Positions 52,605-61,654 of a stretch of DNA of 64,000 nucleotides are shown here, piece after piece. Origin of the DNA: Alphaproteobacteria bacterium (GTDB lineage: Bacteria; Pseudomonadota; Alphaproteobacteria; CAAGCB01; CAG-977); the NCBI GenBank assembly GCA_017480385.1, contig JAFVAT010000017.1:1-64000 (forward strand), in the 5' to 3' direction. The notes under the pieces were generated by a model. The model was not told where the DNA came from and did no database searches. It saw nothing but the letters and a program-made list of their open reading frames with translations. How positions within the stretch are numbered: the first letter of the stretch is position 1; each line of letters begins with the position of its first letter. The position numbers were made by a program, and so were the translations under genes.

Positions 52605-53912
52605 CTAATAAATGCCGTAAACGGGCGTTTCTATAAACATCATATCCCTGGTTGCAAAAACCTTTCGGATATTATCACCATAATTTTTGACTGCAAGCAG
52701 GTTTTCTCGCGTTGACGAATACATGCCTAGGAAAAGCTGTATGCTATCCCAAGAAACCTGCCGGTCGTGAGGGGTTAAAACGTCAAAAGATTTTGGCGGT
52801 TTTTTCAGCTTTCTCCATGCGGCCAAATTCAGGGCAATAGCCGGAGACATATTAGCGACTCGGCGCGCTTTGATGATTTTATCAACAGTAATGCCCCAGC
52901 TTTCCGGAGTAAAGCCGCTTTTTGCGACCGTTTTGGCAAATTTGTCTTTTTCCGGCAGCCGACTGATTTTATCGACTAAAACCTGCATTGGGTTTAACAT
53001 TTCTCCCATAAGATTATTGTCACTGAGCGACATGTCCCGCAGGGCCGTATGAAAATCATCGAACCGGTTTGTTCCGAAAGCAAGTTCGATATTTTTAAAA
53101 GATGCCAGCGCCGCTTCCACGTCTCCTTCTGTTAACGGAGAAGTTTGCGTGACCTGATCAGCCGGCGTCTGCGGACGGACAATTTTTTCCAAAGCCTCGC
53201 CTGATTGATATTTTGCCGGATCCGGCATCTTGAATTTGGTCAGCAGAGACCTGTTATTTACATCAAACAAGCCATCAGGCTTTCCGTCTTCATCAATGGA
53301 AATGATTTTATTATATCCTTTAAACGTTGATTTTTCGCGTTCGGGCAGGGCCCATGCTTCCGGCATCAGGTAAATATACAGGTGGGTAGACATGTATTTG
53401 CCGTACTTTTTTGCGTATTCCTGCATTTGCGGCGCAATGCGCGTCGGGAATTTTCCCTTTGTTTCTTTGATGCCGGGGATATTTAAGATACGGTCCGAAA
53501 CATACGGCATTTCATGAATAAAGGGTCCGATATACTGATAAGCGTACTTCGGCAGCGTCAGAATCAGACGGTAAATGTCGTCCTCCAGCTTTTCATTGGC
53601 CTGAACCATGGCCTCCAATCCGCCGGGATAAGACGTTTCGATCATTTCGACAATAGCCGAATAAACGGTTTCCTGATTGATTGCTTCAACTTTGCGGTTT
53701 TTCTTCTTTTGGACCGATTTTTGATCCAAGCTGGCCTTCAGATCGGTCATCAAGCTTTTAAAACGCTGATCCGCTTGTTGAAAAGACGAAGCAGAAATTT
53801 TCTCGTCCTCTTCTTCTTCGACAACCGTTACTTCCAGCGGTTGCCAGTTCAAACGTTCCTGAGCCGCGACCGGCCATGACAGTAAAGCAAGTAAGCAAAG
53901 CAGTCTGAGCAT
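52605..53912 (-). CDS. Exported protein of unknown function
   Basis: 435 residues. Signal peptide MLRLLCLLALLSWPVAAQ with cleavage after AAQ or AWA-like site, then a charged helical region (VVEEEEDEKI, LKASLDQKSVQKKKNRK) and a long alpha-rich body with LTLPKYAYQYIGPFIHEMPYVSDR and ending FIETPVYGIY. No domain I recognise. It lies 7 nt after the DUF4139 gene and 14 nt before gcrA, so the three form one transcript; periplasmic by the signal. Confidence 0.7.
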   Translation of the reverse strand: MLRLLCLLALLSWPVAAQERLNWQPLEVTVVEEEEDEKISASSFQQADQRFKSLMTDLKASLDQKSVQKKKNRKVEAINQETVYSAIVEMIETSYPGGLEAMVQANEKLEDDIYRLILTLPKYAYQYIGPFIHEMPYVSDRILNIPGIKETKGKFPTRIAPQMQEYAKKYGKYMSTHLYIYLMPEAWALPEREKSTFKGYNKIISIDEDGKPDGLFDVNNRSLLTKFKMPDPAKYQSGEALEKIVRPQTPADQVTQTSPLTEGDVEAALASFKNIELAFGTNRFDDFHTALRDMSLSDNNLMGEMLNPMQVLVDKISRLPEKDKFAKTVAKSGFTPESWGITVDKIIKARRVANMSPAIALNLAAWRKLKKPPKSFDVLTPHDRQVSWDSIQLFLGMYSSTRENLLAVKNYGDNIRKVFATRDMMFIETPVYGIY

Positions 53913-53919
53913 ATCTTAA

Positions 53920-55347
53920 CTAAGGGCTTTTGACCCGTACCATATAGTTTAGTGTATTTTGTCCTTTGGCCGGAATCTCGACCGTCCATTCCGCCTGCCG
54001 GGAAGAAGAGGTTCGGTAAGGAATGGGGGAATCCGTAATGGACCACTGGTTCGGGAAATCCTGCTGATAGGTGACTTTGACCGGTTTGTCCGTCGCGTTT
54101 TTAAACGTTAAGGAATAGCCGGCTTCATACGCTTTGTCTGAAAAAGCGGTATAAGCTGTTTCCTTGCCCTGAACCGTCACGTCAAAAGCGCTGCCCAGAT
54201 TCAGCTTGATTTTGCCGTTTTCAGGCGTGTGGGGAATCCTGTCTTCGCCGACAAAGAAAGTATTATGTTTCGCATCGGCTTTGTAAACGCGAATGATGCC
54301 GCCAGGCAGGGACAATCCTAAATTAGAAGCCTTATCGTTATCCAATTTTAAAACGACTTCCGCATTTCGTGTCGGAAATTCTCCAAAATTACCGCGGCTT
54401 CTGTATGTCGGGACAATGTTGACAAACTTATATTCTTTTTGAACCTTTGCTCCGGAAGCGGACAGCAAAGCCAGCTGCTTTGTTTGATTGGAAGCAATAT
54501 CCGTCATGCGTCCCAGCGAATATAAATGATAGTCCATGAGCTGTTCTTCCGTCATGCCTTCAGCAACGGCGGCATTGTCCATCATCGCCATGGATCGGGC
54601 CGCTTTCATCATCATAGGCCGCGGCTGAACGGGACGGATACGGTTAACCGAACCGGCAACAAATTGAATATTGGCATTTTTATAAGCGATGCCGGAGGTG
54701 TTTGTCAGAGTTACCCAGCCGTTTAAGTTGATTTTGTCTTCCGTATCATTTAATTCGGCAACATAATCCGCACGCCAGGTCAGGCCGTTCGTTAAATAGC
54801 TGAGTTCTACCTCCTGCGTACCGTCCTGATCCGCCATTACGTTAAAGGTGAGTGTTGGCTGATCATACAAGTCGGCGGGAACGTCGGGGAAAATCAGACG
54901 ACCGGTATATTCCGTTTCAATTCTGTCCCCGATTTGCAGGACCAATCCTGCGTCTACGGACAATACTTTTGCATTTTCGATTGTTTTTTTGCCGCTGATG
55001 TAATGCGTTTCGATCACTTGGATATTTTTGCCCAAGAACTTGCGCAGCAAAGAATCGCGGGACAATAAATCGAAATAAAAATTTTGCTCCAGCACTTTTA
55101 CGCCCGCCGCGTCAAACAAGGCCGTTTCGGGCTGAATTTGGGCGGAAACGCCTTGGAAAGAAAGGGCGTTTTCCCCCTGTTTGAAAGAAATGGAGCGGGT
55201 ATCTTTGATTAATCCCAAGCCATTATTATAAACAGTGACGTTTAAAGATTTGGTGGAATCCGGCGAAACAACGGTTGCCGCCGCCAAAGCTGTGCGGGCC
55301 GTCAGGCAGACAGCGCCGAAGAACAAAAGAAATCGTTTTACTGACAA
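53920..55347 (-). CDS. Exported DUF4139 domain protein
   Basis: 475 residues. Signal peptide to about residue 23 (LLFFGAVCLTARTALAA). DUF4139 features: LTVTVYNNGLGLIKDTRSI-like N-terminus (here LNVTVYNNGLGLIKDTRSI), LTWRADYVAELN, LNGWVTLTNTSGIAYKNANIQFVAGSVNR, and AEWTVEIPAKGQNTLNYMVRV at the end. A beta-rich protein family of unknown role, periplasmic here. First gene of the gcrA operon. Confidence 0.9.
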   Translation of the reverse strand: MSVKRFLLFFGAVCLTARTALAAATVVSPDSTKSLNVTVYNNGLGLIKDTRSISFKQGENALSFQGVSAQIQPETALFDAAGVKVLEQNFYFDLLSRDSLLRKFLGKNIQVIETHYISGKKTIENAKVLSVDAGLVLQIGDRIETEYTGRLIFPDVPADLYDQPTLTFNVMADQDGTQEVELSYLTNGLTWRADYVAELNDTEDKINLNGWVTLTNTSGIAYKNANIQFVAGSVNRIRPVQPRPMMMKAARSMAMMDNAAVAEGMTEEQLMDYHLYSLGRMTDIASNQTKQLALLSASGAKVQKEYKFVNIVPTYRSRGNFGEFPTRNAEVVLKLDNDKASNLGLSLPGGIIRVYKADAKHNTFFVGEDRIPHTPENGKIKLNLGSAFDVTVQGKETAYTAFSDKAYEAGYSLTFKNATDKPVKVTYQQDFPNQWSITDSPIPYRTSSSRQAEWTVEIPAKGQNTLNYMVRVKSP

Positions 55348-55455
55348 GGCGTTTCCCCCTGCAAAAAGTTAAAATTTTATTTATTTTAAGAGGGCGCCTT
55401 TGTTTGTGCAAGAATTATCTTTTCCATATGCATGAAACGGGACATATAAAAAAGT

Positions 55456-55484
55456 TTGCACGCGGGCGCGGAAAAACGTATAAC
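55456..55484 (+). promoter_or_regulatory. Promoter of ugd
   Basis: TTGCAC at 55456-55461, 17-bp spacer, TATAAC at 55479-55484; the ATG follows 39 bp later with TAAGGAAAG. Confidence 0.7.
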
Positions 55485-55522
55485 CTAATCTAACAGGAAC
55501 TTGACTAACGTAAGGAAAGATT

Positions 55523-56821
55523 ATGAAAGTCGGAATTATTGGAACGGGATATGTCGGACTGCCGACGGGTGTTGGTTTGGCTGAATTAGGACATGATGTT
55601 GTTTGCATTGATGCTGTCGAGGAAAAAATTGCTGCTTTAAAGGCCGGAAAAATCACCTTGTTTGAAGAGGGATTGGAGGAATTGTTCCATAAAAATGCGG
55701 CTTCGGGCAAACTACGCTTTACTTCTGATATGAAAGAGGGCGTCCAAAATGCCGATGTTGTTATTTTGGCTGTCGGCACGCCGCCGCACCCTGTGACAAA
55801 AGAGGCCGATATGAGGTACGTTCATGCGGCAGCGCGTGAATTGGCGTTGCATTTGACCGGTTATACGGTGGTTGCCAATAAATCTACCGTGCCCGTCGGG
55901 ACGGGAGATGCGGTGGAAAAGATTATCCGTGAGGTCAATCCGGCGGCTGATTTTGACGTTGTGTCTTTGCCGGAATTTTTGCGCGAAGGCTTTGCCGTGC
56001 ATGACTTTTTTAATCCGGACCGCATTATTGTCGGCGCAAATACTGAAAAAGCGGCAAATGTGATTAAAGCGCTGTATGCTCCCTTTGGGGAAAAAGCGCA
56101 TATGCTGTTTGTCAAGCGCCGGTCCTCTGAGACAATCAAGTATGCTTCCAATGCATTTTTGGCGATGAAGATTCATTATATCAATGAAATGGCGAATTTC
56201 TGCGAAAAATCAGGCGCCGATGTGTATGAAGTTGCTCAAGGTATGGGGCTGGATACGCGAATTGGGGCTAAGTTTTTAAATCCGGGGCCGGGATATGGCG
56301 GGTCTTGTTTTCCCAAAGATACAAACGCAATGGCATACATGGCGAAAGGATACGGAGTGGAAATGTCGCTGATCGAAACGACAATCCGGAAAAACGATGC
56401 CCGCAAGGTCGAAATGGCCGAACGGATCTTAAAGGCGACAGAAGGAATCGAAAACCCGAAAATTGCTGTTTTAGGGCTTGCGTTTAAGGGCGGTACGGAC
56501 GATTGCCGCGAAAGCCCCGCCATGGAAATTATTGCCGCTCTGCTTAAGCATAAGGTTTCGATTACGGCTTATGATCCAAAAGCAATGGATACGGCCAAAA
56601 AGCTGGTCGGCGATCAGATCGAGTATGCGGCAGACGCTTATGAAGCGGCAAAGGGGGCTGATGTATTGGCGGTTTTGACCGAGTGGGTTGATTTCAAGTC
56701 GCTGGATTTAGCGAAAATCAAAGCGGCTTTAAAATCGCCGAAAATCGTTGATCTGCGTAATTTATTGGATAAAAGTGAAGCTGAACAGCAGGGCTTTGAT
56801 TATCAGGGCATTGGCCGCTAA
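55523..56821 (+). CDS. ugd: UDP-glucose 6-dehydrogenase
   Basis: 432 residues. Oxidises UDP-glucose to UDP-glucuronate with two NAD+, feeding capsule, LPS or other uronic-acid polymers. N-terminal Rossmann GTGYVGLPTGVGLAELGH, central GPGYGGSCFPKDT with the catalytic Cys, and KIAVLGLAFKGGTDDCRESPAM in the C-terminal NAD-like domain. Monocistronic between its promoter and terminator. Confidence 0.95.
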   Translation: MKVGIIGTGYVGLPTGVGLAELGHDVVCIDAVEEKIAALKAGKITLFEEGLEELFHKNAASGKLRFTSDMKEGVQNADVVILAVGTPPHPVTKEADMRYVHAAARELALHLTGYTVVANKSTVPVGTGDAVEKIIREVNPAADFDVVSLPEFLREGFAVHDFFNPDRIIVGANTEKAANVIKALYAPFGEKAHMLFVKRRSSETIKYASNAFLAMKIHYINEMANFCEKSGADVYEVAQGMGLDTRIGAKFLNPGPGYGGSCFPKDTNAMAYMAKGYGVEMSLIETTIRKNDARKVEMAERILKATEGIENPKIAVLGLAFKGGTDDCRESPAMEIIAALLKHKVSITAYDPKAMDTAKKLVGDQIEYAADAYEAAKGADVLAVLTEWVDFKSLDLAKIKAALKSPKIVDLRNLLDKSEAEQQGFDYQGIGR

Positions 56822-56866
56822 TCTGACGAACAGAGCCGTCATCTGAATTTTTTTAAAGATCGAAAA

Positions 56867-56900
56867 ATCCCCGCCTGTGAAAAAGACGGGGATCTTTTTT
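56867..56900 (+). terminator. Rho-independent terminator after ugd
   Basis: ATCCCCG at 56867-56873 pairs with CGGGGAT at 56887-56893, then a C and TTTTTT. Confidence 0.9.
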
Positions 56901-56933
56901 GCTTTTCGGGCAAGGGCCTTTTGTTTTAAGCGC

Positions 56934-56968
56934 AAAAGAAACGGCGGAGAGGATCCAACTGTCCGCCG
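56934..56968 (-). terminator. Terminator of the cysteine-rich repeat gene
   Basis: Read on the minus strand, CGGCGGA (56968-56962) pairs with TCCGCCG (56948-56942), followed by TTTCTTTT. A second hairpin, ACATCAC/GTGATGT at 56979-56999, lies between it and the gene stop. Confidence 0.8.
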
Positions 56969-57009
56969 CTTCCGAATTACATCACGGAGGGAGTGATGTA
57001 AAAGTGTTA

Positions 57010-58665
57010 TTATTCTGCCAGCATCGTGTCTGTTGCCTCCTGGAAGCATTGCTGTTGTGGATCCGCTAATGCCGCAGCAGTACAGCAGCCTCGACCCGCC
57101 ACATACGTGAGGCCGGTGCCGGGGCATTTGCCGGAGCGGGTTAAATTGCCGGAATCGAGGGCTTCATCATTATCTGAATAGCAGGCCGAAGCGCTCTTAT
57201 TGCCCGTGCTGCCGGTTGTTTCACCGTCGGGGCAAGCCGTACAAGAGGAATTTCCGGCAGAAGAGACATAAGTTCCTTTCGGACAAGCCGTACAGGAAGC
57301 GTTGCCGGTTGTGGAAGCATAAGTTCCCTTCGGACAGTCTTGGCAAACGCTCATACCCTCGGAAGGAGCCTGCATTCCCCTCGGACAAGCCGTACAGGAA
57401 GCGTTGCCGGTTGTGGAAGCATAAGTTCCCTTCGGACAGTCTTGGCAAACGCTCATACCCTCGGAAGGAGCCTGCATTCCCCTCGGACAAGGCTTGCAGG
57501 CAGTACCACCGGTCCAGTTATAATAAGTGCCTGCCGGACAAGGCGTACAAGAGGAACTTCCGGCAGAAGAGGCATAAGTTCCTTTCGGACAAGCCGTACA
57601 TGTGCCGTTATTGTTGTAATAGCCCGCATTGCAGGTAATCGCTTTTGCTTCACAGCCTACGCCGATTGAATTTTTCTGATATCCGCTGTCACAGACGAAG
57701 GACGCAGTCCCGCCCGCGCATGTCGCATTGTTCGGACAGGAGAGACAGACATTGTTTCCTTCAAAATAAGCGTCCTGTGCTCTTTGTACGTCAGCCATAG
57801 AATTGATGAGGCTGGCTAAATAGGCGTCTTGCAGATTTTGTACCGTATTCATGGTCGGGTTGTTCCATAGGTAAAATCCGCTTGCGCACGAGCTAACAAT
57901 GGGTTCCGGTTCACAAGCCGTGCCGGAATACGCCGTTGTGTATTTATCATTGCACATCAACGTTTGTCCATTGCATGTCGCATTGTTCGGACAAGGAAGG
58001 CAGATTGCTTCATCTCCGGCAAGGTACGCGGTTACAATTCTGCCGGCTTCGCTTGAAGAGTATCCCAAACCCGCTAAGTATGCGCTTTGAACGGCATCGG
58101 CGGTAGCCATTGTCGGATTACTTACTTTATAATAGCCACTGCTACAATTCACGCTGCAAGAGTGGTTACTACGAACAGAGCCAGTTGGATCTTCAGCTAC
58201 AAAAGAAAACATTGTACCGCTATTTTTATAGATGTACTCGCATAATTCTTCCCCGATCTCTCCGGCCCATTTAGTATATTGATTTTCATCAATAGTATAA
58301 CAGTTGTAATCAGGGATCATTGAACTGGAACAATAGGTTGTTGCCGTAATGCAAGATTTCCCGTCTGATGCTTTGGTATATCCTTTTTTGCATGTGAATA
58401 TATGGCCGTTGCATTTGGCATTGCTTGGACAGCTGACGCATTCGCCGTCTTTTATATATTGAGACGACGTACAGACCGTTCGTGAGTTTTTTGAACTGAC
58501 AGTACGCGATTCTGCAGATACCGAAGACAGATTTTGTACATCACGTCCCAATTTAAATGCTTTAGCAACTTGAAAACTGTCTTGCGAATTTAACTCTCCT
58601 GCCGCCTGAACCGTTAAAGGCAGTAGGCAGCCCAGAAAGAACAGTATTTTAAAATATTTTTTCAT
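57010..58665 (-). CDS. Exported cysteine-rich repeat protein
   Basis: 551 residues from ATG 58665, which has GAGGAGG just upstream; earlier starts would run through the C14 tract. Signal peptide MKKYFKILFFLGCLLPLTVQA. The body is a chain of short Cys modules: CPxNAxCNG units in the first half and CPxGTYxSxxGxxxCTxCPxG units in the second, similar to TNFR/EGF-like (GCC2/GCC3) repeats that fold by disulfides. Two modules are an exact 102-bp duplication. Surface or secreted protein, perhaps an adhesin or host-facing protein; partner unknown. Upstream homopolymer suggests variable expression. Confidence 0.8.
   Translation of the reverse strand: MKKYFKILFFLGCLLPLTVQAAGELNSQDSFQVAKAFKLGRDVQNLSSVSAESRTVSSKNSRTVCTSSQYIKDGECVSCPSNAKCNGHIFTCKKGYTKASDGKSCITATTYCSSSMIPDYNCYTIDENQYTKWAGEIGEELCEYIYKNSGTMFSFVAEDPTGSVRSNHSCSVNCSSGYYKVSNPTMATADAVQSAYLAGLGYSSSEAGRIVTAYLAGDEAICLPCPNNATCNGQTLMCNDKYTTAYSGTACEPEPIVSSCASGFYLWNNPTMNTVQNLQDAYLASLINSMADVQRAQDAYFEGNNVCLSCPNNATCAGGTASFVCDSGYQKNSIGVGCEAKAITCNAGYYNNNGTCTACPKGTYASSAGSSSCTPCPAGTYYNWTGGTACKPCPRGMQAPSEGMSVCQDCPKGTYASTTGNASCTACPRGMQAPSEGMSVCQDCPKGTYASTTGNASCTACPKGTYVSSAGNSSCTACPDGETTGSTGNKSASACYSDNDEALDSGNLTRSGKCPGTGLTYVAGRGCCTAAALADPQQQCFQEATDTMLAE
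57281..57484 (-). repeat. Perfect 102-bp tandem duplication inside the cysteine-rich gene
   Basis: Bases 57281-57382 and 57383-57484 appear identical, giving two copies of a 34-residue, in-frame unit (ACPRGMQAPSEGMSVCQDCP and following). Identity at nucleotide level implies recent duplication or ongoing exchange. Confidence 0.9.
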
Positions 58666-58704
58666 TAAATCCTCCTCTAATTGTATAAAAAATAATTCGA
58701 AAAC

Positions 58705-58733
58705 ATTCTTATTCAAATAAAAATGCGTCTCAA
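58705..58733 (-). promoter_or_regulatory. Candidate promoter of the cysteine-rich repeat gene
   Basis: On the minus strand TTGAGA (58733-58728) and AAGAAT (58710-58705) with a 17-bp spacer. The start codon is 40 bp further on. The C14 tract lies 9 bp upstream of the -35. Confidence 0.5.
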
Positions 58734-58742
58734 TAAATATAT

Positions 58743-58756
58743 GGGGGGGGGGGGGG
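58743..58756. repeat. G14/C14 homopolymer tract
   Basis: Fourteen consecutive Gs on the plus strand (Cs in the sense of the downstream gene), flanked by ATAT on both sides. Longest homopolymer in the window, in an otherwise A/T-rich stretch. Such tracts slip during replication. Confidence 0.97.
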
Positions 58757-59054
58757 TATATTTTTAACAAAAGTGTCATAAATAAAACAAGAGTTGCGGC
58801 CGTTTTTATGACTCTTTTTATTAAAGAAATAAAAGTAAATATATTTTTAATTATTATATAAAAATGCAGAAAAATTAATGTATGTTATATATAAAAAACA
58901 AAATAGTTTTTTTTGATGGGGAGATCATTTAATAAAAAATATAAAAAAGCTTCCTTTTTCAAAAGGCATTTTTGGACTGAAGGAATTTATCAGTTATGGG
59001 TGAAGAATTGTTTCTGCAGCAGAGGGAACATTTCAGTTCCATTTCATAAAAAGA
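58757..59054. other. A/T-rich interval without a gene
   Basis: No supported gene. A plus-strand frame at 58913-59137 overlaps the following minus-strand gene and lacks protein features. Poly-T and poly-A stretches only. Confidence 0.5.
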
Positions 59055-59534
59055 TTACCAGCCCATGGAATCCAAATTTTTTTCAATCAGTCGAATCGTG
59101 TTTTCGGATAACACCATTTTATCGCGTGTTTTGTTAAAAAAGGTACGCACGCTGGCCTTTGTCCATTTCTTTTTTTGTCGTGTCCGTCCTGCGCCCGCCC
59201 AATCGCAGATCATTTCGCGCACGTCTGTTTCCGTCATGTCCAACGCGGTAAAAGACGTTCCGTCGGCCATAATCCAATACTGCCAATGATGACGGGAGCG
59301 GTTGAAATGTGCCAAAATAGCCCGTTGATAATCCGGCGGAGCAGAGCAGGGATTATAATATCCGTCCGTATTTCTGATTTCCCGGATTCGCGGATAATAT
59401 TTCGCGTAAACAAACAGCATGGATGGCAGCAGCAGCTTGTCCCAATCATGAATAATTCCCCGCCAAAACAGCCCATGTTTAAAGCAGTAATACATTACCC
59501 AGAATTTGTGCCGCAATAAATAAAAAATGTACAT
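59055..59534 (-). CDS. DUF5662 family protein
   Basis: 159 residues. HDWDKLLLPSMLFVYAKYYP, HFNRSRHHWQYWIM and TEMICDW-like (here VREMICDWAGAGR) are the conserved His/Asp/Trp features of DUF5662, a small family found in bacteria and phages, possibly metal-binding HD-like. Lies 4 nt after nnrD on the same strand, so cotranscribed. Function unknown. Confidence 0.85.
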   Translation of the reverse strand: MYIFYLLRHKFWVMYYCFKHGLFWRGIIHDWDKLLLPSMLFVYAKYYPRIREIRNTDGYYNPCSAPPDYQRAILAHFNRSRHHWQYWIMADGTSFTALDMTETDVREMICDWAGAGRTRQKKKWTKASVRTFFNKTRDKMVLSENTIRLIEKNLDSMGW

Positions 59535-59538
59535 AAGC

Positions 59539-60954
59539 TTATTTTAAACAGGCAATGATATCCTCTGCAATCAGATTTTTTCCGGCTTTTTCAGCCGCGC
59601 GGGAATGAAGCCATACGCCGGCGCAGGCGGCTTCAAACGGGGGCAGACCCCGTGCCAGCATTGCGCCAATAATGCCGTCTAAAACATCGCCGCTGCCTGC
59701 TGTGGCCAAATCAAAGCAGTCCGTTGCATTAAGAGCCGCTTTTCCTTTCGGGGAAGCAATAATGGTATCGGCTCCTTTTAAGACGACGGTGCAGTCTAAA
59801 ATTTCCGCGGCGGTAAGGGCTTGTGTCAGCTTGTTCTGCCCTTTCAGTTCCGGAAATAAGCGGATAAATTCGCCGGCATGCGGCGTAATGACAGCATGGG
59901 AGCGTTTTTTGACGCTTTTAATAAAGGGAAGGGCGCCCGCGTCGGCGACAAAGGGCTTTTCAGAATCCGCAATCAGATGAAGGAAGGCCTTGATGTCGTT
60001 CTCTTTAAAAGCGCCCATGCCGATGACAGCCGCAGATGTCTTTGATGCTTTGATCTGGTTGGCAAATTCGTCGGGCGTGTCCGCCGGATAAATGACTGTT
60101 CCTGGCAGATCGGTCGCAAAAATCGGATAAGACTGTGTTGGACAGGAAACAGCGACCAAGCCGGCGCCCGACCGTCTGCCGGCCAGAGCGGCCAATCGGG
60201 CGGCTCCGGTCATTTTCCCGGCGCGAACCAACACTGTTCCGCGTGTGTATTTGTGATCATAAGGCGTTGCTTCAGGCAGGGAAAAAAGCTCCGGCGTATT
60301 TTCATAAAAAGCAGGTTCGGCGGCGGCGACAATTGCATCGGGGATCCCGATCGGACAGACAACCAATCGCCCGATGCGTTCTTTGCCGGGGTATAGAAAG
60401 TGGCCTATTTTCGGTCGGCAAAAAGTGATCGTCATCTCACAAAACAAAGCTGTTCCCAGAATTTCCCCCGTATCAGCCTGAATTCCGCTGGGGATATCCA
60501 AAGCAATGCAGGGCAGGGCGCTTTCATTGACCGCATTGAAGAAATCAGCTACATCATTTTGAACCGGTTTAGACAGGCCAATGCCGAATACAGCGTCAAT
60601 GATTAATCCCCCGGTTTGTTCCAGCTGCTTTAACCGTTTGAAAGAAAGTTGTTTCTTAGGACCGTGAAATTTTTCCGCGTTTTGCCGGGCGGCAGGGGGC
60701 AGCTTTTCTTCCGGACCGATCAGAGCCGCTTCAACCGGCCAGCCCCATTGGTGCAAAAGGCGCGCGGTCACAAAGCCGTCTCCGCCGTTGTTGCCCGTGC
60801 CGCACAGGACCAATACCGGACATTTATGATAATTTTTTGTAATTTGGCAGGCCGCGGCAAAACCTGCGTTTTCCATGAGTTGTATTTCCGGCATGATTTT
60901 TGCATGAGTTTCTTTGTCTGCGCGGTACATTTGATCGGCGGTCAAAATTTCCAT
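59539..60954 (-). CDS. nnrD: Bifunctional NAD(P)H-hydrate epimerase/dehydratase
   Basis: 471 residues. Repairs hydrated NAD(P)H. N-terminal YjeF_N epimerase domain (VLCGTGNNGGDGFVTARLL) and a C-terminal ADP-dependent dehydratase, ribokinase-like, with VITPHAGEFIRLFPE and ATAGSGDVLDGIIGAMLARG. Fusion of both activities is the common bacterial form. Divergent from the Nudix gene. The symbol nnrD is used for this fused protein. Confidence 0.95.
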   Translation of the reverse strand: MEILTADQMYRADKETHAKIMPEIQLMENAGFAAACQITKNYHKCPVLVLCGTGNNGGDGFVTARLLHQWGWPVEAALIGPEEKLPPAARQNAEKFHGPKKQLSFKRLKQLEQTGGLIIDAVFGIGLSKPVQNDVADFFNAVNESALPCIALDIPSGIQADTGEILGTALFCEMTITFCRPKIGHFLYPGKERIGRLVVCPIGIPDAIVAAAEPAFYENTPELFSLPEATPYDHKYTRGTVLVRAGKMTGAARLAALAGRRSGAGLVAVSCPTQSYPIFATDLPGTVIYPADTPDEFANQIKASKTSAAVIGMGAFKENDIKAFLHLIADSEKPFVADAGALPFIKSVKKRSHAVITPHAGEFIRLFPELKGQNKLTQALTAAEILDCTVVLKGADTIIASPKGKAALNATDCFDLATAGSGDVLDGIIGAMLARGLPPFEAACAGVWLHSRAAEKAGKNLIAEDIIACLK

Positions 60955-61039
60955 AGGGTGATGCTCCCGGAATGTTTGAGGTTTATTAATCTTTATTCTC
61001 TATACTACACCCATTTTAGTCAAAGGAGAATTTTAAAGT

Positions 61040-61654
61040 ATGGTCGGCAGAACGTTAGAAAACATAGAGGTCATCGGCAAAGAACCTTTGTATCAACGGT
61101 TTTTCAGGGTGGACGAATACTTTTTTAAATATCCGCACTATAACGGCGAAATGAGCGGCGTTGTGTCCAGAGAAGTTATGGAGCGCGGAAACGCTGCAGG
61201 CATTTTAATGTACGATCCGGACCGCGATCAGCTTGTTTTTGTTGAACAAATGCGCGTCGGAGTCTTTATTGCCAACGAGCACCCCTGGATATTGGAATGC
61301 GCTGCGGGAATAGTCGATCCGGGGGAAACGCCGGAACAGGTTGTGTGCCGTGAAGCCAGGGAAGAAGCCGGCGCTGAAGTTTTAGAGATAGAGCCGATTA
61401 TAGAATATTTTTCCTCACCCGGCGGGCTTTCTGAAAAAATTTTCCTGTTCTGCGGTCATGTTCATGCGGATCAGGTCGCCGATTTTGCAGGATTGCAGTC
61501 GGAAGATGAGGATATCCGCGTTGTTGTGATGTCTGCCGAGGAAGCGGAAAAAAGAATGACAGAGGGCAAATTCAACAACGCCTTAACGATCATTGCGATG
61601 CAATGGTTTATGATGAATAAAGCTAATCTACGGAAAAAATGGGGGAGATCATGA
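61040..61654 (+). CDS. nudF: ADP-ribose pyrophosphatase, Nudix family
   Basis: 204 residues. Nudix box GIVDPGETPEQVVCREAREEAGA matches GX5EX7REUXEEXGU exactly. YFSSPGGLSEKIFLFCG and the neighbouring NAD(P)H-repair gene fit ADP-ribose or NAD-related cleanup. AAGGAG upstream at 61022-61027. Stop overlaps the next start (ATGA). Confidence 0.92.
   Translation: MVGRTLENIEVIGKEPLYQRFFRVDEYFFKYPHYNGEMSGVVSREVMERGNAAGILMYDPDRDQLVFVEQMRVGVFIANEHPWILECAAGIVDPGETPEQVVCREAREEAGAEVLEIEPIIEYFSSPGGLSEKIFLFCGHVHADQVADFAGLQSEDEDIRVVVMSAEEAEKRMTEGKFNNALTIIAMQWFMMNKANLRKKWGRS

Noticed and set aside
57215-57640. Plus-strand repetitive frames opposite the cysteine-rich gene
   Set aside because: They are reflections of the repeats on the minus strand; the minus-strand frame has a signal peptide, strong binding site and Cys modules.
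58913-59137. Plus-strand gene overlapping the DUF5662 gene
   Set aside because: It overlaps a convincing gene on the other strand and has no protein features of its own.
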